DNA from: Axinella damicornis
Lineage: Eukaryota; Porifera; Demospongiae; Axinellida; Axinellidae
Length of the DNA: 64,000 bases
Assembly (NCBI GenBank): GCA_963931865.1
Contig: OZ007507.1
Span: forward strand, 17,977,086 to 18,041,085
Direction: 5' to 3'
Positions 20,033 through 31,064 of the stretch are shown here, piece by piece (positions within the stretch are counted from its first letter, which is position 1; each line of letters begins with the position of its first letter). The notes under the pieces were generated by a model. The model did no database searches. It was not told where the DNA came from and saw only the letters and a program-made list of their open reading frames with translations. The translations under genes were made by a program, and so were the position numbers.

Positions 20033-20893
20033 ACCCCAATCGTCCCACACTGACTGCTACCCCATTGTATGACTCATCTGGACATCTGCTGGAGATTGAG
20101 AGCCAGGCAACAGCCGGGGTAGGTTGTAAGGAGTATCTTCAAGTTTTAGTCTCAAATGTTGTATTTCCATGAAGCCAATGTAGATGTATTATATATGAGT
20201 GCCTACCTATGTGCAAGCCCAGATCATTGTTTCCTCGTACCTTAATACAGGCCCCTAGGTAGCTATTTTCGGTTGGTCCGGCGGCGAAAAGTTGAACAAT
20301 ATAGGCTCTGTGGAAGGCAGTACTCAAGGTTAAAAGCTCCATGCCCCCCCCCCCCCCCCCCCCCCCCCCCCAGCAAATTTTGAATTGTACGCCTTCTGAC
20401 ATTGTTTCTGGTGCAATCTAAGACTTGGGACGAAACTGCAATATTTCAACACCTTGCTGCCAAACCTAAGCATGATCGAGGATGGCAGAGCTGAAAGGCA
20501 ATCGCCTGCTCTCAACTGCAGTCTAGCTAGTATGGTACTGTAAGAAATCTGTGCTGAAGAGAATTAGGATCTATAGGCTCGAGATTGCCTGCCAGTGAAT
20601 ACAACTAGGACAGTAGTAATGGTATTCATAATGATAATTTTGTTGTCTTTTGTTTGTTTCTTCCTCTTAGGCTCCTGAGTTTATAGCAGCAGGAGTTGAC
20701 AGTTCACCAACTGAGTTCATCTTCACCTATGACAGTGGTTCTGAGTCCCTTCAGTTCACTCAGCCGTGCAATGGTGGTTCATGTCAGCACACGTTCAAGA
20801 TCACCAATAGTTCCCAAGTACAGCAGTATACAGTGTCTGTGGCCGTCAGGAATGTGGTGGGAGTTGGGACTGCAAGTGCACCAGTGACCATTG
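20033..20893 (+). CDS. Unit B FN3 domain, split exons
   Basis: 20033-20118 (1-0) reads DPNRPTLTATPLYDSSGHLL and EIESQATAG; 20671-20893 (0-1) reads APEFIAAGVDSSPTEFIFTY and ends QYTVSVAVRNVVGVGTASAP with VTI. The final YTVxVxVxNxxGxG pattern is a textbook FN3 late-strand signature. A pair of Cys (PCNGGSC) adds a likely disulfide. Confidence 0.7.
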
Positions 20894-23800
20894 GTATGTG
20901 AAGATTTGTATGGTATAGGGATGGAAAACTTTGATGACATCATCTGTAATACATTAGAATGCCGGATGCATCAATGTCTGCTGCGATGACGTCAGGTAGA
21001 CAGACATGGGAGGCGCGTGAAGTTTGGGGGTTGAAAACCCCAAAATATAGTACATTGAATGCATCCATAGGCTAAAAGAGACCTCCAGTGATAAATACTT
21101 CATCTGTTAATGGCCCGGGGTAAGGAATCTCCTCATGCAGCTTCATGACAGTTCTAACCCAGCTGCTAAAAGCAGTCTCACATACTGGCTGTAAAGGTTT
21201 CTGGAACACACACAAATAATCAAGCAAGTTCTGGAAGGTGAAACCCTTCTGCTGCATTAGTGTATGAGATTCTTGAGGGGCTCGCTTCTCAGTCTGCTAA
21301 GTTCACATATACCTATTGGTGTTATTACCTGAAATTTTGTTTAAGAGGGTGCATAATGAGATTCATATTGTTCAGAAACCCTGTGAAGCCTTTCCGAGTG
21401 GTTGCTACATAAAAGTCATCAAAGTGCAAAGTGCTGGCAAAGTGCACATTTTGCGGACCAGACCACAACTGGTACATTAGAAGCACAAAGGGCACAGGGT
21501 TTATCATTTTTCTTTTGTCCCCCACAGGTTTGGTGAATGAACTTGTTGCTGTCCATCCTAATAGATGTATTCCACAAGTCGTCTGTCAGTTTCTGAACAG
21601 ACCAATTGCTATTGCAAGTTGCGAGATCAGTTTTAGCACTGATCCAACCTACGCCAACCTAACAAACACTGATTTGGCCAATTCAACAAACATCGCTAAT
21701 GTGACGGTTCCACTTAGCACAAAACTGCGGCCCAACACACTCTACTACTATGATGTGCTTGCAGTTGGAGACTCCATGCCAATACGAATAAAGGGTAACT
21801 TTACGACAGGTATGTTCATCATCTTTTTTGAACACCTGCAGTGCATGGTGCAATCACTGCATGGGTATATTACATGTGTATATGTATGTACGTGCAAAGC
21901 AAACTGCAAAGGAGTGGTAAGCCCTGTGAATTCAAGGTCATCAATGCAACCAAGACACTATCAATACATTAAGATTTTAACGTGTGTCTGTGTGTGTGTG
22001 TGAGTAACGGAAGTGGGATGTTCATGGGGCGGGACTAGACTATAGTGACGCGCAACCTTCGTACTATAATTTATTTACTGAACCTCGAACTCCGTGAAGA
22101 ATGTTCGAGAACTTTGGGTCCGGGCATTGGCTGGAATCCAGCAAGCGCAATCGGGGAGCAGCAGTCAAAGCGGACGTAATCGGGGAGCAGCAGTTGAAGC
22201 GGACGCAATCGGGGAGTAGCAGCCGAAGTGGACGCGATCGGGAGCAGCAGCTGAAGCGGATGCAAGCGGCGAGCATCAGATGAAGCGGGCGCAATCGGGG
22301 AACAGCAGCTGGAAGCGGAGGCAAAAGGGGAGCAGCAGTTGAAGCGGATGCCGCAATTGGGCTCGGGAGCAGCAGCTGAAGTGCGGACGCAAGTGGCGAG
22401 CAGCAGCTGAAGCGGACGCAATCGGGGAGCAGCTCTGCAGTCTGCACAGAGAGCTGTCCGGCGCCGGATTACGCACGGTAGGCGAACGAGGGGGAAGTAG
22501 CTGAGCGAGCGAAGCGAGCTCTGCTACTTGTAATTATATAACATTGCAATGATGAAGAGGTATGTGGTGTACTCTGGTCACCCTAAAGTCAATCACTCCT
22601 TTCCTATATGTACACGTGATACACAGAACGTAAGCTCACTGAAATCTGTGGAGCCGTATTTGTGGCTGTCCCAGATCGAAACCGACCATTATTCCACCTT
22701 GGTCAATCAGTATGCATTATTGAGCCCTTGGGGCTTCCCCAACATTGTGCGAAAGTCTCAGCTTAATTCGTATGAGTAACTACGCCCATCAGTGTGCATT
22801 GTCATTGGGTGTTACATAGTGTACGCACACGGTACTGTAGACACACAATACAAAACTTGAGTGCTTTGTATCTCCGGTAGTCTGACATCAACAGGATCCT
22901 TCGTCTGTTTTGCTCCACAGGTGTGCAGCAAAACAGGCAAAGAGAACCTGTTATATAGATCGATAGTATGCTTTCACTGTACTGCTAGTGTCATAATTGC
23001 TTTTCATGCTGTTCTGAGTTTTATCTTAGATACGTAGGATGCTGCACACTACTTGTGATGTTTCTTTCAGTAGCATTCCAGACTCTTCGTATTACATGTA
23101 GAGGAGGAGATCACATTTGCACACCTGTTTCAGCCTACAATAATTATTATTATTTTGAGAGTTACATAATGCTGTTTACAACCTGTTGGCCTTTCAGATG
23201 GGCTCTGTGAGGGAACCCCCAAACCAACCACTTCTGGTGTGGGACAAACTATAGGTGAAATGCCTAAATATGGTGATACTTGTGTTGCTGCTGAGTCAGA
23301 AATCATGATATGGTAAACACATGAATGAACTCTCTTGTATCAATTTTTAGAGATTGCCAGCGCTGCCGTGGCCTTGCTCTTGGTTACAGCTGTGGTGGTG
23401 GTGATCGTGGGGGCCATAATAATATTCTGCATTTGCCACAGTAGGTGTTGTATAAATATAATTATAAGGGCACCTGATCACTCTCAATTCGTTGTACTAA
23501 CTACTACCACTAATGACTTACATATAAGTCACCCTTATTACCAGGCTTTCCCACTCTGCCTGGGGTGAGGCTGCTAATGAGTACATTGTTTACCATGAGA
23601 GGGATAGTATAGTAACATGTAGTTGGTGTGAATGATACCCAAACTTGCCGGCACACGCTAGAATTATGCGTGCACCTGCATCAAATTCTGTCGTTGTTTT
23701 TATATAGGAAAAGGTCGTGCAAGAAAGAAAAGAAATGATGTAGAGAGGTGAGTCATATCAGTTTCTGTAATCACGTGCTGCTCTTGATCGATGCTTCTAA

Positions 23801-26800
23801 CTGTTGTAGTTGCCCGTCACAGTTGCAGGTTGATGGACCACCCGAGAATGTAAGTTTATGTAAGAACATGCATGGATCTATTTATGTAAGTCATAAGAAA
23901 GGGAGACCTTTGACAGCTCTCATTTTGCAATAACTTCACACTTGCTCATTTGGAACAGCCTTGCTTCCATTCCCTAGTAGGCCTGTCCACATTATTCTAT
24001 TTTTTCTGCCTATTATCTATTCAGAATTTCCCCCCAAATGCTCCTATTATTCCCAAAGAGATTCCCATTATTCCCAGAGAGATGCCCATTATTCCCATCA
24101 AAATTAGGGAAAGTTAGTCAAGTGACTTCAAAAACAATCAACGATTGTATTGCAACATAATCGAGGTTTCAATATAGTCCTCAAATGAAGAGGATTGTCG
24201 TTGAGTGAAGGAGTTCTGTCACATGTACTGGGATTCTATTAGAACATCTGACCTTCTTGACCTTTGTAAGGATTTGAAGCCCTATTAGGCTGGAATATTC
24301 TCTTATTCAAGTTGGTACCTATTATTATTCTCGAATAATATGGACAGGCCTATTCCCTAGCAGCCTGTCTCTAAGCAGTAGTACCATCGACCACGGAAGC
24401 CACATGGAAGCTCTCAGTGTGAAATACTAGCATACTTGCAAGAGCCCCATCACTAGACTGACTATCCCCACTGTTCCCAGTCTCTCCCCAATGTGACTCT
24501 CCCCACTGACGCTTGCATGCCAAAACTCACTGTGCTGGGGAAGTTGCGAGTGCTGTAATAATGTCTTGTCTTCCTTTTGGTCGCCATTGCTTGCGATCGA
24601 CTGAGCGTGGGTGCCACATGGCATGTGCGTTAATTGGAACGTATTGAGCTTGCGCTACGGCAAGTCGCAACCGGTACCGGGGTGCAACGCGGCTACACGT
24701 GCTTTATGAATTGGTACTCGAGAACACTCTAAATAATTTCTGATCATCCCTATAGATAGCTATTATGCTACTCACGTGATGTGTGATAATTGGAACAAAC
24801 TGTCGCACTTAGCTTGTGCTACCGTTTAACCGCGGCTACCAGGAGTGCGGTTGCCCCTCGTTAAGTTGCTGCCATACATTTTACAAGTGGGAGGAAAAGC
24901 ACAATAGGCTATTTAACTTTCTTCAATAATTCAACGTGCCATGTAGTTGGTTTTTGTTTTTGTGGGAGAACATTTTCATGCATGAATTCGTATTTCTGTC
25001 TATAGCATGCAATTAACACTAATTTGATCTATGACAAGTTACCATGTTAACCTCAAGCAGAGTTCTTAGCCCTGAGATCTGATTATGTTCTTTACCACAG
25101 TGTGAGAAAGAGGCAAATCTTTTGGAAGCTTCTGTTCCACTCCTCCAGGATTCACTACACACATATACGGATATGTTACTCAAAGGTAGGTAGAGCCACT
25201 GGGCATGTAACAGGTAACAGCAAAGTTCAGGAATTCAAGAGTCCAGTGGTCGGTGCACATGTGATATACAATGTTTTCATACCCAGACTGCTCATCCTAG
25301 GCAGGATTCTTAGTTGGTGCTGCCAGCCTGAGACATGTAAACATGACTGGGTTTGGACAAGCTTAACCTTCATAACCACACTGCTATGGTAGTGGGTGTG
25401 ACACCACGCTAGAAGCATTCCACATCTATGGAAGAGCCTTCCTCTTCTTCGGAGAGAAGCCTTCCACTTCTTTGGAAAAAACTTTCCAATTCTCGGAAGA
25501 AACCTTCCGCTTTGTGGCGGAGATGCGCCGCAAACACATTTCGGAAAGACTTTCCGAAGTTCAGCATCAATTTTATAGACGCGTACTGTATGTTCCTCCC
25601 CAAAATAATAAGTGGGTATGCATAAGTGTGTGGACATACGTATAAATCAGTCAAGTTGCAACATCTTGTTCTTAATTCCTCCTAAGGGTGGGGGTGGGGT
25701 ATTTCCGGATACAGCATTTTGTGGCCCCTGCATTCGCTCCTTTAGCAATTCCTCCCACACATTAGTACTTTCAGACTCTGCACTGTTGTTTAACAAAACT
25801 GCTGTTGGAGAGCAAAGGCCAGGACTTTGTACGGAAGTCCCCTACTGTCTGGAAATCGCCCTTACTCTCCCAGTGCCTCCACTCCCCATGCAGCACAAAT
25901 GGACAATCCTCCAACATCAGAGGAACATCAAGCACATCAGCAACCAGAGAAATATCTCATAACAGGGGAACGCCCTCTAATACTGGAGGACCATCCACAA
26001 CATCCTTTAGTACTAGAGCTACCAGAGAAACATCCTTCAGTATCGGAGGAACATCCAACACAAGAAGAACATCCTTCACTAGAAAAACTTCCAGTACCAA
26101 ACGAACATCCTTCAGCGCCAGATCCAGCACTACCACTACCAGAGGAAAATCCACCACCAGAGAAGCATTCTCAATCGGAGGAACTTTGTGACGCTGCCCA
26201 GAATGGTGTGTATGTTTATGTAATTAATGTGCATGCACTCACCTGATAATAATTATTACTTATTACATCCATCGTGTAGCTAGGTATATGATGTGTTTGC
26301 CTGTGTATGATGCATACATGTACTGCCATCACACTATAGACATTCCTTCTCCTCCTTCGCCTCCTCCTGTGACTGAGACTCCTCTACCCGAGTCACCTCC
26401 AGCTTCTTCCCAGAAGTATTCCACTCCAGTGAAACAATTGGAGGAGATTTTGGAGGCCCGAGATAAGGAACAACGTGGTGAAGCTCCTGTTCTGAATGGT
26501 GTGTGTATATATGTGTGTAACTGCCTAGTAGCTTTTGTGTATCGTGTGTCAGTGTGTGCGTGTTTGTGTATCAGTGTGCATGTGCATGTGTGCAAGTTTG
26601 TGTTGTCAGTTTGTGTTCTCTGTGAGTGTGCACGTGTGTTGGTGGGTGTGTGCATGTGTCAGTGTGCATGTGTGTGAGTGTACATGTGCGCGTGTGTCAA
26701 TGTGTATGTGTCTGCATCTGCATGTATATTGACATGGCCCAAATCAAGAGCGCATGATGACATCATTCCTTTTTCTCTGCCGTTAAAAAACAATGATGTC

Positions 26801-27122
26801 ATCATGTGCTCTTGCCTAAATGAATGCATGTCAATTCTTCCCTAACTACAGATCAACAAACAGAATTTCAATACTATGTCTGAGGATAGAATTTGCAACA
26901 TTGATTTCTCCACCAGTTATACATGTACAAACTCATCTCTTGGCATATCTAGATTCTGCAACTCCTCCAGCAGTCAGATCTGCTACTTCCGAGCCTTGTG
27001 TCGGGCATCCACTACAGCCAAGGACAGCAGAGAAGGCCCAAGAGGATAGTCCTGACCTGAAAGGTATGTACATGTGTGAATGAAGATTTCTCTCTCTCTT
27101 ACTGTGTTTGTGTCCGCGCACG

Positions 27123-27176
<54 letters not shown>

Positions 27177-27483
27177 GCGTTCAGTGGGTGGAACTAGACT
27201 TAGTCTGACATGTGATACTGCGACCTTTGGACGTCGACTTGGGCTGTCCATACATCAGAGTAATGAGCTACACCCGACTCGTGCAGATGCAGTGGGGGAG
27301 GCGAGAGCTCGCGAGAGCTCGCGAGACCTCTGACCTGTCATAGGGCACACTATAACGTGAACACCATGATGGAGGTGAGAGCTTGGGCCAGAGAACTGTG
27401 GTAGGGGCCGGATTCATATTGACAGTGCAGCAGATGAAACAAGCAATCGAAGCTGTTCATATCAATTGTTGTTGTGTGTGTGT

Positions 27484-27531
<48 letters not shown>

Positions 27532-29906
27532 ATATCTGATTATGTGTGTGCATTGGAAGTTTGTATACAGTATAATTATTATACCATTTTGTCCTGCATG
27601 CACCTTCAGCTCAGGTATTGCAGTCATCTTTCCATGACGGTGTCATGTATCGGTTCCCTGGACAAGGTATATATCATTATGGAAGAGTTAAACTTAGGCT
27701 ATTAGTTCAACTCTGTATGTAATGGTGCACTTGTTCCGCAGACCCAACTACATCATTCATCAACAGCACTACTGAAGAGACATCGTTTATCAACAATGCT
27801 GTCATGGAGACCCAGAGTATGTAAATAATCAAGCATTCAGAGCGGACACTTAGTTATCAAAATTATCAAAATAATGTCATTATAGTTATCAAAACATCTG
27901 TTCAGCAGATCTTTGACTCATCTATAGCATGCTGTGAGTATGGATCTATGTAGTGCATTAAAATAATCCTCCTCTAATTGTTAATAGTTGCTTCAATGGG
28001 TTCATCAGAGGTGGTGAGTCAGGTGCGTATACCAGTGCGGACTCCAGTTGGCCAGTCCTTGGGACGGACTATAGAAGGTATACTTCACCAAACCTTATCT
28101 TTCCTCCTTAACCATTAAACAGTGTAGGATAGGTAAACCCATGAATTCGTCGAATTGGATTGTAAATTTGTCAGCACGAGCACTCTAGTAAAATGCCTCA
28201 GGCTATAGTTATAGTAAGTGTGTCATGTTTAAAAGGTACATTCTGAGTGACAGCCCCTGAGATGTCATGATGTTGTAACTAATAGGAGATAATTATATTC
28301 TCCTTAGCAACCTGTATGCCATCAAAGCACAGCAATCCAGAACTGCAGTGTTGCATGGACCTTGTCCTACTGAACCCATGCCAGGCTATGCCATGTTAAT
28401 TTTCAGCGTTTCATTTAGAAACTGGTTAAGTGGGGACAAATCTTAACATTCGTGGCAAACTAGTAAGGGAGGAGGCATGATTTGCCTTGCATACATTATA
28501 GTTGTTTTTAAGGGGTGGTACCACCTTCCCCTAGCCTCGTACCCAGGCCTTCAATCGCAGGGGGAAGGCCTGGTATACACTGTTTGCGCATGCGTTTAAT
28601 TTCCCCCAAAATCTTGGAAAATAGGATATCTCAGTACTCTTCCGTGAAACGATGACGTCGAATGACGTCTACGTTTACATTCCTAGAAGAACCACAACGA
28701 ACGATGAGTAGCAATCATGGCGTGCAAAAGTTCCAGTGGTAGTAGTTTCTCTGAGGCTCTTTCCTATGCTTTGCAAAGGCTGAAAATGACACGGATGACT
28801 GTGAAAGAAGAGCAGCGCTCCTCCATGAGAGCTGTGTATGAAGGCAGCGACGTGTTCGTGTGGCTAGCTACCTACTGGCTATGGCAAGAGCCTGTGCTAC
28901 CAAGCGCTCCCTTTCCTCATGGACTAGCTACAAGAAGGGACTTGTAGACAGTGGAAAGAGCTGTGGTGTGCTTGTTGTGAGCCCTTTGATCGCTCTCATG
29001 CACGCATACGCGGGTGTGTTTACGCAAACGTCATCGGTTAAGCCCAACCCATTCACAAACGTCACAATGATGTAATATTCACACTTAAATTAAACGCATG
29101 CACAAACAGTGTATACCAGGCCTTCCCCCCGCGATTTGAAGGCCTGGGTACGAGGCTACACCTTCCCCCTCCCCCAAATGATATCCTGATTTGTTTGGTC
29201 AGTCCAACTTTATACCTTTCCATAGGCAACCCAAATCAGAATCAGAGTGGTGAGATGATCTCTGACCTGTCACCCTTTCATGGTCATGGTGGAGAAAGTG
29301 AGAAGATGGGTCCACAGGTTCCTCCACAACGTGATCCGGCTGCATTATCCGGGCATGCAGGTATGACTGTGTTTACGTACCTTTCTTTCGTACCTTCGTA
29401 CCTTAAAACATGGCAGGCAACCATACCGTAATCTCGGGAGTATAACTACTGGTAGTTCTATTCCAAAATTGCTAACTTGATCACGCTTATGACGATGAAT
29501 AGAAGATTATCATCTGTGAACATGCCAACAAGAGGCACAAGTAATAACACTATGGTAAATTATAAGATGTGGTCTGTTGGAAGTGAGAAAGAAATGAAGA
29601 CACTTGAGTTTCCATCAAGAGACCCAATTCGGCAGAGAGCTGCGGTTTGCAGGTCGAAATTACATGCAGACATCGGTTATTCTTCAGAATCTTGCTTCAT
29701 AAATAACAATTATTACTGTAGTGGGGTGGTTAAACAGGGTTACTGGGTGGTTAATTAGTGAGGGAACATTGTATATGAGCATGCACAAACAGTGTCTCCT
29801 CACAGAAGAGCCTAGGGATGAAGCTAAGAGGCCTATAGCAAAAGAATTAATCATGGCTGGAGTGAATGCTTGGGAACTCTGCGGTGGCCCTGGAGGTCGC
29901 GTCTAA
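20033..29906 (+). CDS. Receptor unit B: FN3 ectodomain, transmembrane segment and long Pro/Glu-rich tail
   Basis: Fifteen exons join in phase to one frame of 628 residues: 20033-20118, 20671-20893, 21528-21809, 23198-23254, 23351-23440, 23708-23747, 23810-23849, 25101-25185, 25894-26205, 26340-26498, 26953-27063, 27742-27816, 27988-28077, 29226-29360, 29806-29906 (TAA). Order: FN3 split over two exons, FN3-like domain with CIPQVVC, linker DGLCEGTPKPTTSG, transmembrane IASAAVALLLVTAVVVVIVG and onward, basic KGRARKKRND, then a long polar tail with EEHP repeats and Pro-rich segments, ending AWELCGGPGGRV. The signal peptide exon was not found; the first exon shown starts mid-gene. The tail suggests a scaffold for intracellular partners. 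Unit A is a partial copy. Confidence 0.7.
20344..20371 (+). repeat. Poly-C run
   Basis: 28 consecutive C in the intron between the two FN3 half exons of unit B. Confidence 0.9.
20894..21527. other. Unit B intron
   Basis: Minus-strand ORFs at 21257-21072 and 21525-21325 look protein-like in places (VRTVMKLHEEIPYPGPLTDE) but have no start context, splice borders or recognised family. Treated as intron, possibly holding an old inserted fragment. Confidence 0.3.
21528..21809 (+). CDS. Unit B FN3-like exon with CIPQVVC motif
   Basis: 282 nt, phase 1-1, the same length as exon 3979-4260. It reads GLVNELVAVHPNRCIPQVVC, with NLT, NST and NVT sites and LYYYDVLAVGDSMPIRIKGN near the end. The two copies differ at scattered positions, while the Cys pair, Tyr pattern and exon length are kept. 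Confidence 0.65.
21980..22450 (-). repeat. Element R8, copy 2 (reverse orientation) in a unit B intron
   Basis: (GT)n, then TGGGATGTTCATGGGGCGGG, then repeated GAAGCGGACGCAATCGGGGA / GCAGCAGCTGAAGCGG units. It is the reverse complement of 16096-16440 with a longer array (about 10 units). Alanine-rich minus-strand ORFs here are read-through of the repeat. Confidence 0.65.
23198..23440 (+). CDS. Unit B linker and transmembrane exons
   Basis: 23198-23254 reads DGLCEGTPKPTTSGVGQTI; 23351-23440 reads EIASAAVALLLVTAVVVVIV then GAIIIFCICH. The hydrophobic core of about 25 residues is followed by exon 23708-23747 (RKGRARKKRNDVE), which gives the positive-inside border of a type I membrane protein. 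All of this is missing from unit A. Confidence 0.75.
23708..25185 (+). CDS. Unit B juxtamembrane and first tail exons
   Basis: 23708-23747 (1-2, basic), 23810-23849 (2-0, SCPSQLQVDGPPEN) and 25101-25185 (0-1, CEKEANLLEASVPLLQDSLH then TYTDMLLK). These are the only exons of the tail not in phase 1-1, which makes the five-exon block from 23198 to 25185 removable only as a whole without loss of frame. That is exactly what unit A lacks. Confidence 0.6.
23850..25100. repeat. Unit B intron with R4 (reverse, 24490-24665) and short ATTCCC repeats
   Basis: GATTCCCATTATTCCCAGAG repeats about three times at 24030-24110. 24490-24665 is R4 in reverse (GCGCAAGCTCAATACG read on minus). No further exon is seen. 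Confidence 0.55.
25411..25610 (+). repeat. Dispersed repeat R2, copy 3
   Basis: CTTCC/GGAAG-rich block with GAAGCCTTCCACTTCTTTGG and GGCGGAGATGCGCCGCAAAC, aligned with AGCTGCGCCGTGAACAC in copy 2. It sits between tail exons 25101-25185 and 25894-26205. Confidence 0.5.
25894..27063 (+). CDS. Unit B Pro/Glu-rich tail exons
   Basis: 25894-26205 (EEHP repeats: MDNPPTSEEHQAHQQPEKYL, HPSVSEEHPTQEEHPSLEKL), 26340-26498 (DIPSPPSPPPVTETPLPESP) and 26953-27063 (DSATPPAVRSATSEPCVGHP). All are phase 1-1. The first is 129 nt shorter than its A counterpart; the others are equal in length. Likely disordered cytoplasmic region. Confidence 0.65.
27472..27530 (+). repeat. (GT)n followed by 33 G
   Basis: GT run, then a pure G tract at 27498-27530. 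It is homologous in position to 7525-7571 in unit A, but with a different tract length. A second pure GT run lies at 27125-27172. Confidence 0.9.
27742..28077 (+). CDS. Unit B tail exons 12 and 13
   Basis: 27742-27816 reads DPTTSFINSTTEETSFINNA then VMETQ; 27988-28077 reads IASMGSSEVVSQVRIPVRTP then VGQSLGRTIE. Phase 1-1. Ser/Thr-rich; no known motif is recognised. Confidence 0.6.
28532..29158. mobile_element. 627-bp Mutator-like element carrying a helicase gene fragment
   Basis: TAGCCTCGTACCCAGGCCTT at the left end is mirrored by AAGGCCTGGGTACGAGGCTA at the right, and the match runs about 66 bp inward with small differences. CACCTTCCCC flanks both ends (28522-28531 and 29159-29168), a 10-bp target duplication. 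The interior is a RecQ-type helicase fragment (28717-29010) and contains no transposase. It sits in the last-but-two intron of unit B. The structure matches gene-capturing non-autonomous elements known as Pack-MULEs in plants. Confidence 0.8.
28717..29010 (+). pseudogene. RecQ-type helicase fragment, frame-broken
   Basis: Reads MACKSSSGSSFSEALSYALQ, then EEQRSSMRAVYEGSDVFVWL. A four-base GCTA insertion breaks the frame. In the shifted frame PTGYGKSLCYQALPFLMD (Walker A and motif I region) follows, then a second GCTA insertion, then YKKGLVDSGKSCGVLVVSPL and IALM. Only the N-terminal helicase part is present, so it is not functional as a helicase. Confidence 0.7.
29226..29906 (+). CDS. Unit B terminal tail exons
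   Basis: 29226-29360 (1-1) reads GNPNQNQSGEMISDLSPFHG then SEKMGPQVPPQRDPAALSGH; 29806-29906 (acceptor CTCCTCACAG) reads EEPRDEAKRPIAKELIMAGV then NAWELCGGPGGRV and TAA. A short extra exon between them (about 29618-29652) would also keep phase but has a weak donor. Unit A lacks these exons. Confidence 0.6.
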
Positions 29907-30603
29907 TGCACAGGGCCTATGGCCTAATGACGTAATACCCAATGCGCAATACCTAATACCCAATGCACAATACTAATACACGACAGACTTAATACCTGAC
30001 ACCCGATGCATAATATACGCCTATACCAATGACCTAACGCGCAACACCCAATACGCGACAGACGTAATACCTGATACCCCGATGCACAATATGCCTAATA
30101 CCTACGACCTAACGCCGCAATACCCAAAGCGTAATACCTAATACCCAACACGGAATTCCATAGCCCTAAATGTCGCAATGCCCCGCAATGGCTCACTAAG
30201 TTCGCACGATCTGAGGATATGATGTCATCACAAGAATGAACCCTGACCTTGCGATAGACGCTAACTTCGATGACCTCCACCTGTACCTGTTGTGAAGAAT
30301 GGCGTAGCTACTACGGAAGCTTCACCTTGGGCTTTAGAAGTGGGCTGTACTAAGAGAACCTGGAGAAGACGCCGGTGTCTTCATTGTAAGAATTCCGGAG
30401 CTTCATCGTAAGAATTTCTTCAGGCTAGCTATCTAGCTATCAATGAAACATGTAGCTAGCTAGGAGACTGATTGTGAGATAAATTCTCCAGTGTCCGTCA
30501 GGAGATATCCTTAACTGCACAGCTGCACGGAGATATATATATATCCACTCGTCGAGAGCCTCTGACTCTCCTCCTGTGACACTGATGATCAACAGCACCA
30601 CCC

Positions 30604-30816
30604 TGGCAAGATCTCAGCATAATGCTGATCAAAGACTGCTCTCTCAAACTTGTCCCTACCAGCACCAGAGAGGCTCTCCAAGCTGCCAGGAAAATTCACC
30701 CAACTGGGACCTTTCAGTCCCTTTCAAATTTGCTCTCTGGGACAACCATTTCAGCAAATGAAATCTCTGGCCGATACCTTTGCTATGTTGAAACAATTCT
30801 GCCGAAGATGTGAATT
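30604..30816 (+). CDS. Unrecognised coding-like stretch inside the inverted repeat
   Basis: An open frame ending at TGA 30816 reads STREALQAARKIHPTGTFQS, then ISANEISGRYLCYVETILPK. The composition looks protein-like. No start, splice partner or family is recognised; it may be a captured exon or a relic. Confidence 0.2.
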
Positions 30817-30871
30817 GCATGTGTGTTCATTCCACATAATTTTGTAACTCATTGAGCTGAGACTCAAACAC

Positions 30872-30872
<1 letters not shown>

Positions 30873-30942
<70 letters not shown>
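30873..30942 (+). repeat. Poly-C run followed by (CA)n
   Basis: 40 C at 30873-30912 (read as a pure run), then CA repeats; the reverse complement of the (GT)n-(G)n form. Confidence 0.9.
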
Positions 30943-30945
<3 letters not shown>

Positions 30946-31002
30946 CTCTCAGAGGCTACCTTGTGTCCTAGGCTAGCATATCTCCTAGCTATATATCATG
31001 TC

Positions 31003-31064
31003 TAGTCTCGTTCCCAGACCCCCCTCGGAAAAATTTTTCCGAGGGGGGTCTGGGAACGAGACTA
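31003..31064. mobile_element. 62-bp perfect palindrome with a 10-bp target duplication
   Basis: TAGTCTCGTTCCCAGACCCC and its exact reverse complement, with the centre at 31033/31034. ATATCATGTC flanks both sides (30993-31002 and 31065-31074). A minimal member of the CTCGTTCCCAG-end family: two inverted ends with nothing between. Confidence 0.85.

Noticed and set aside
22064..22476. Ala/Leu/Pro-rich minus-strand ORFs of 116-127 codons
   Set aside because: Translation of the R8 minisatellite in several frames; the plus strand is equally open.
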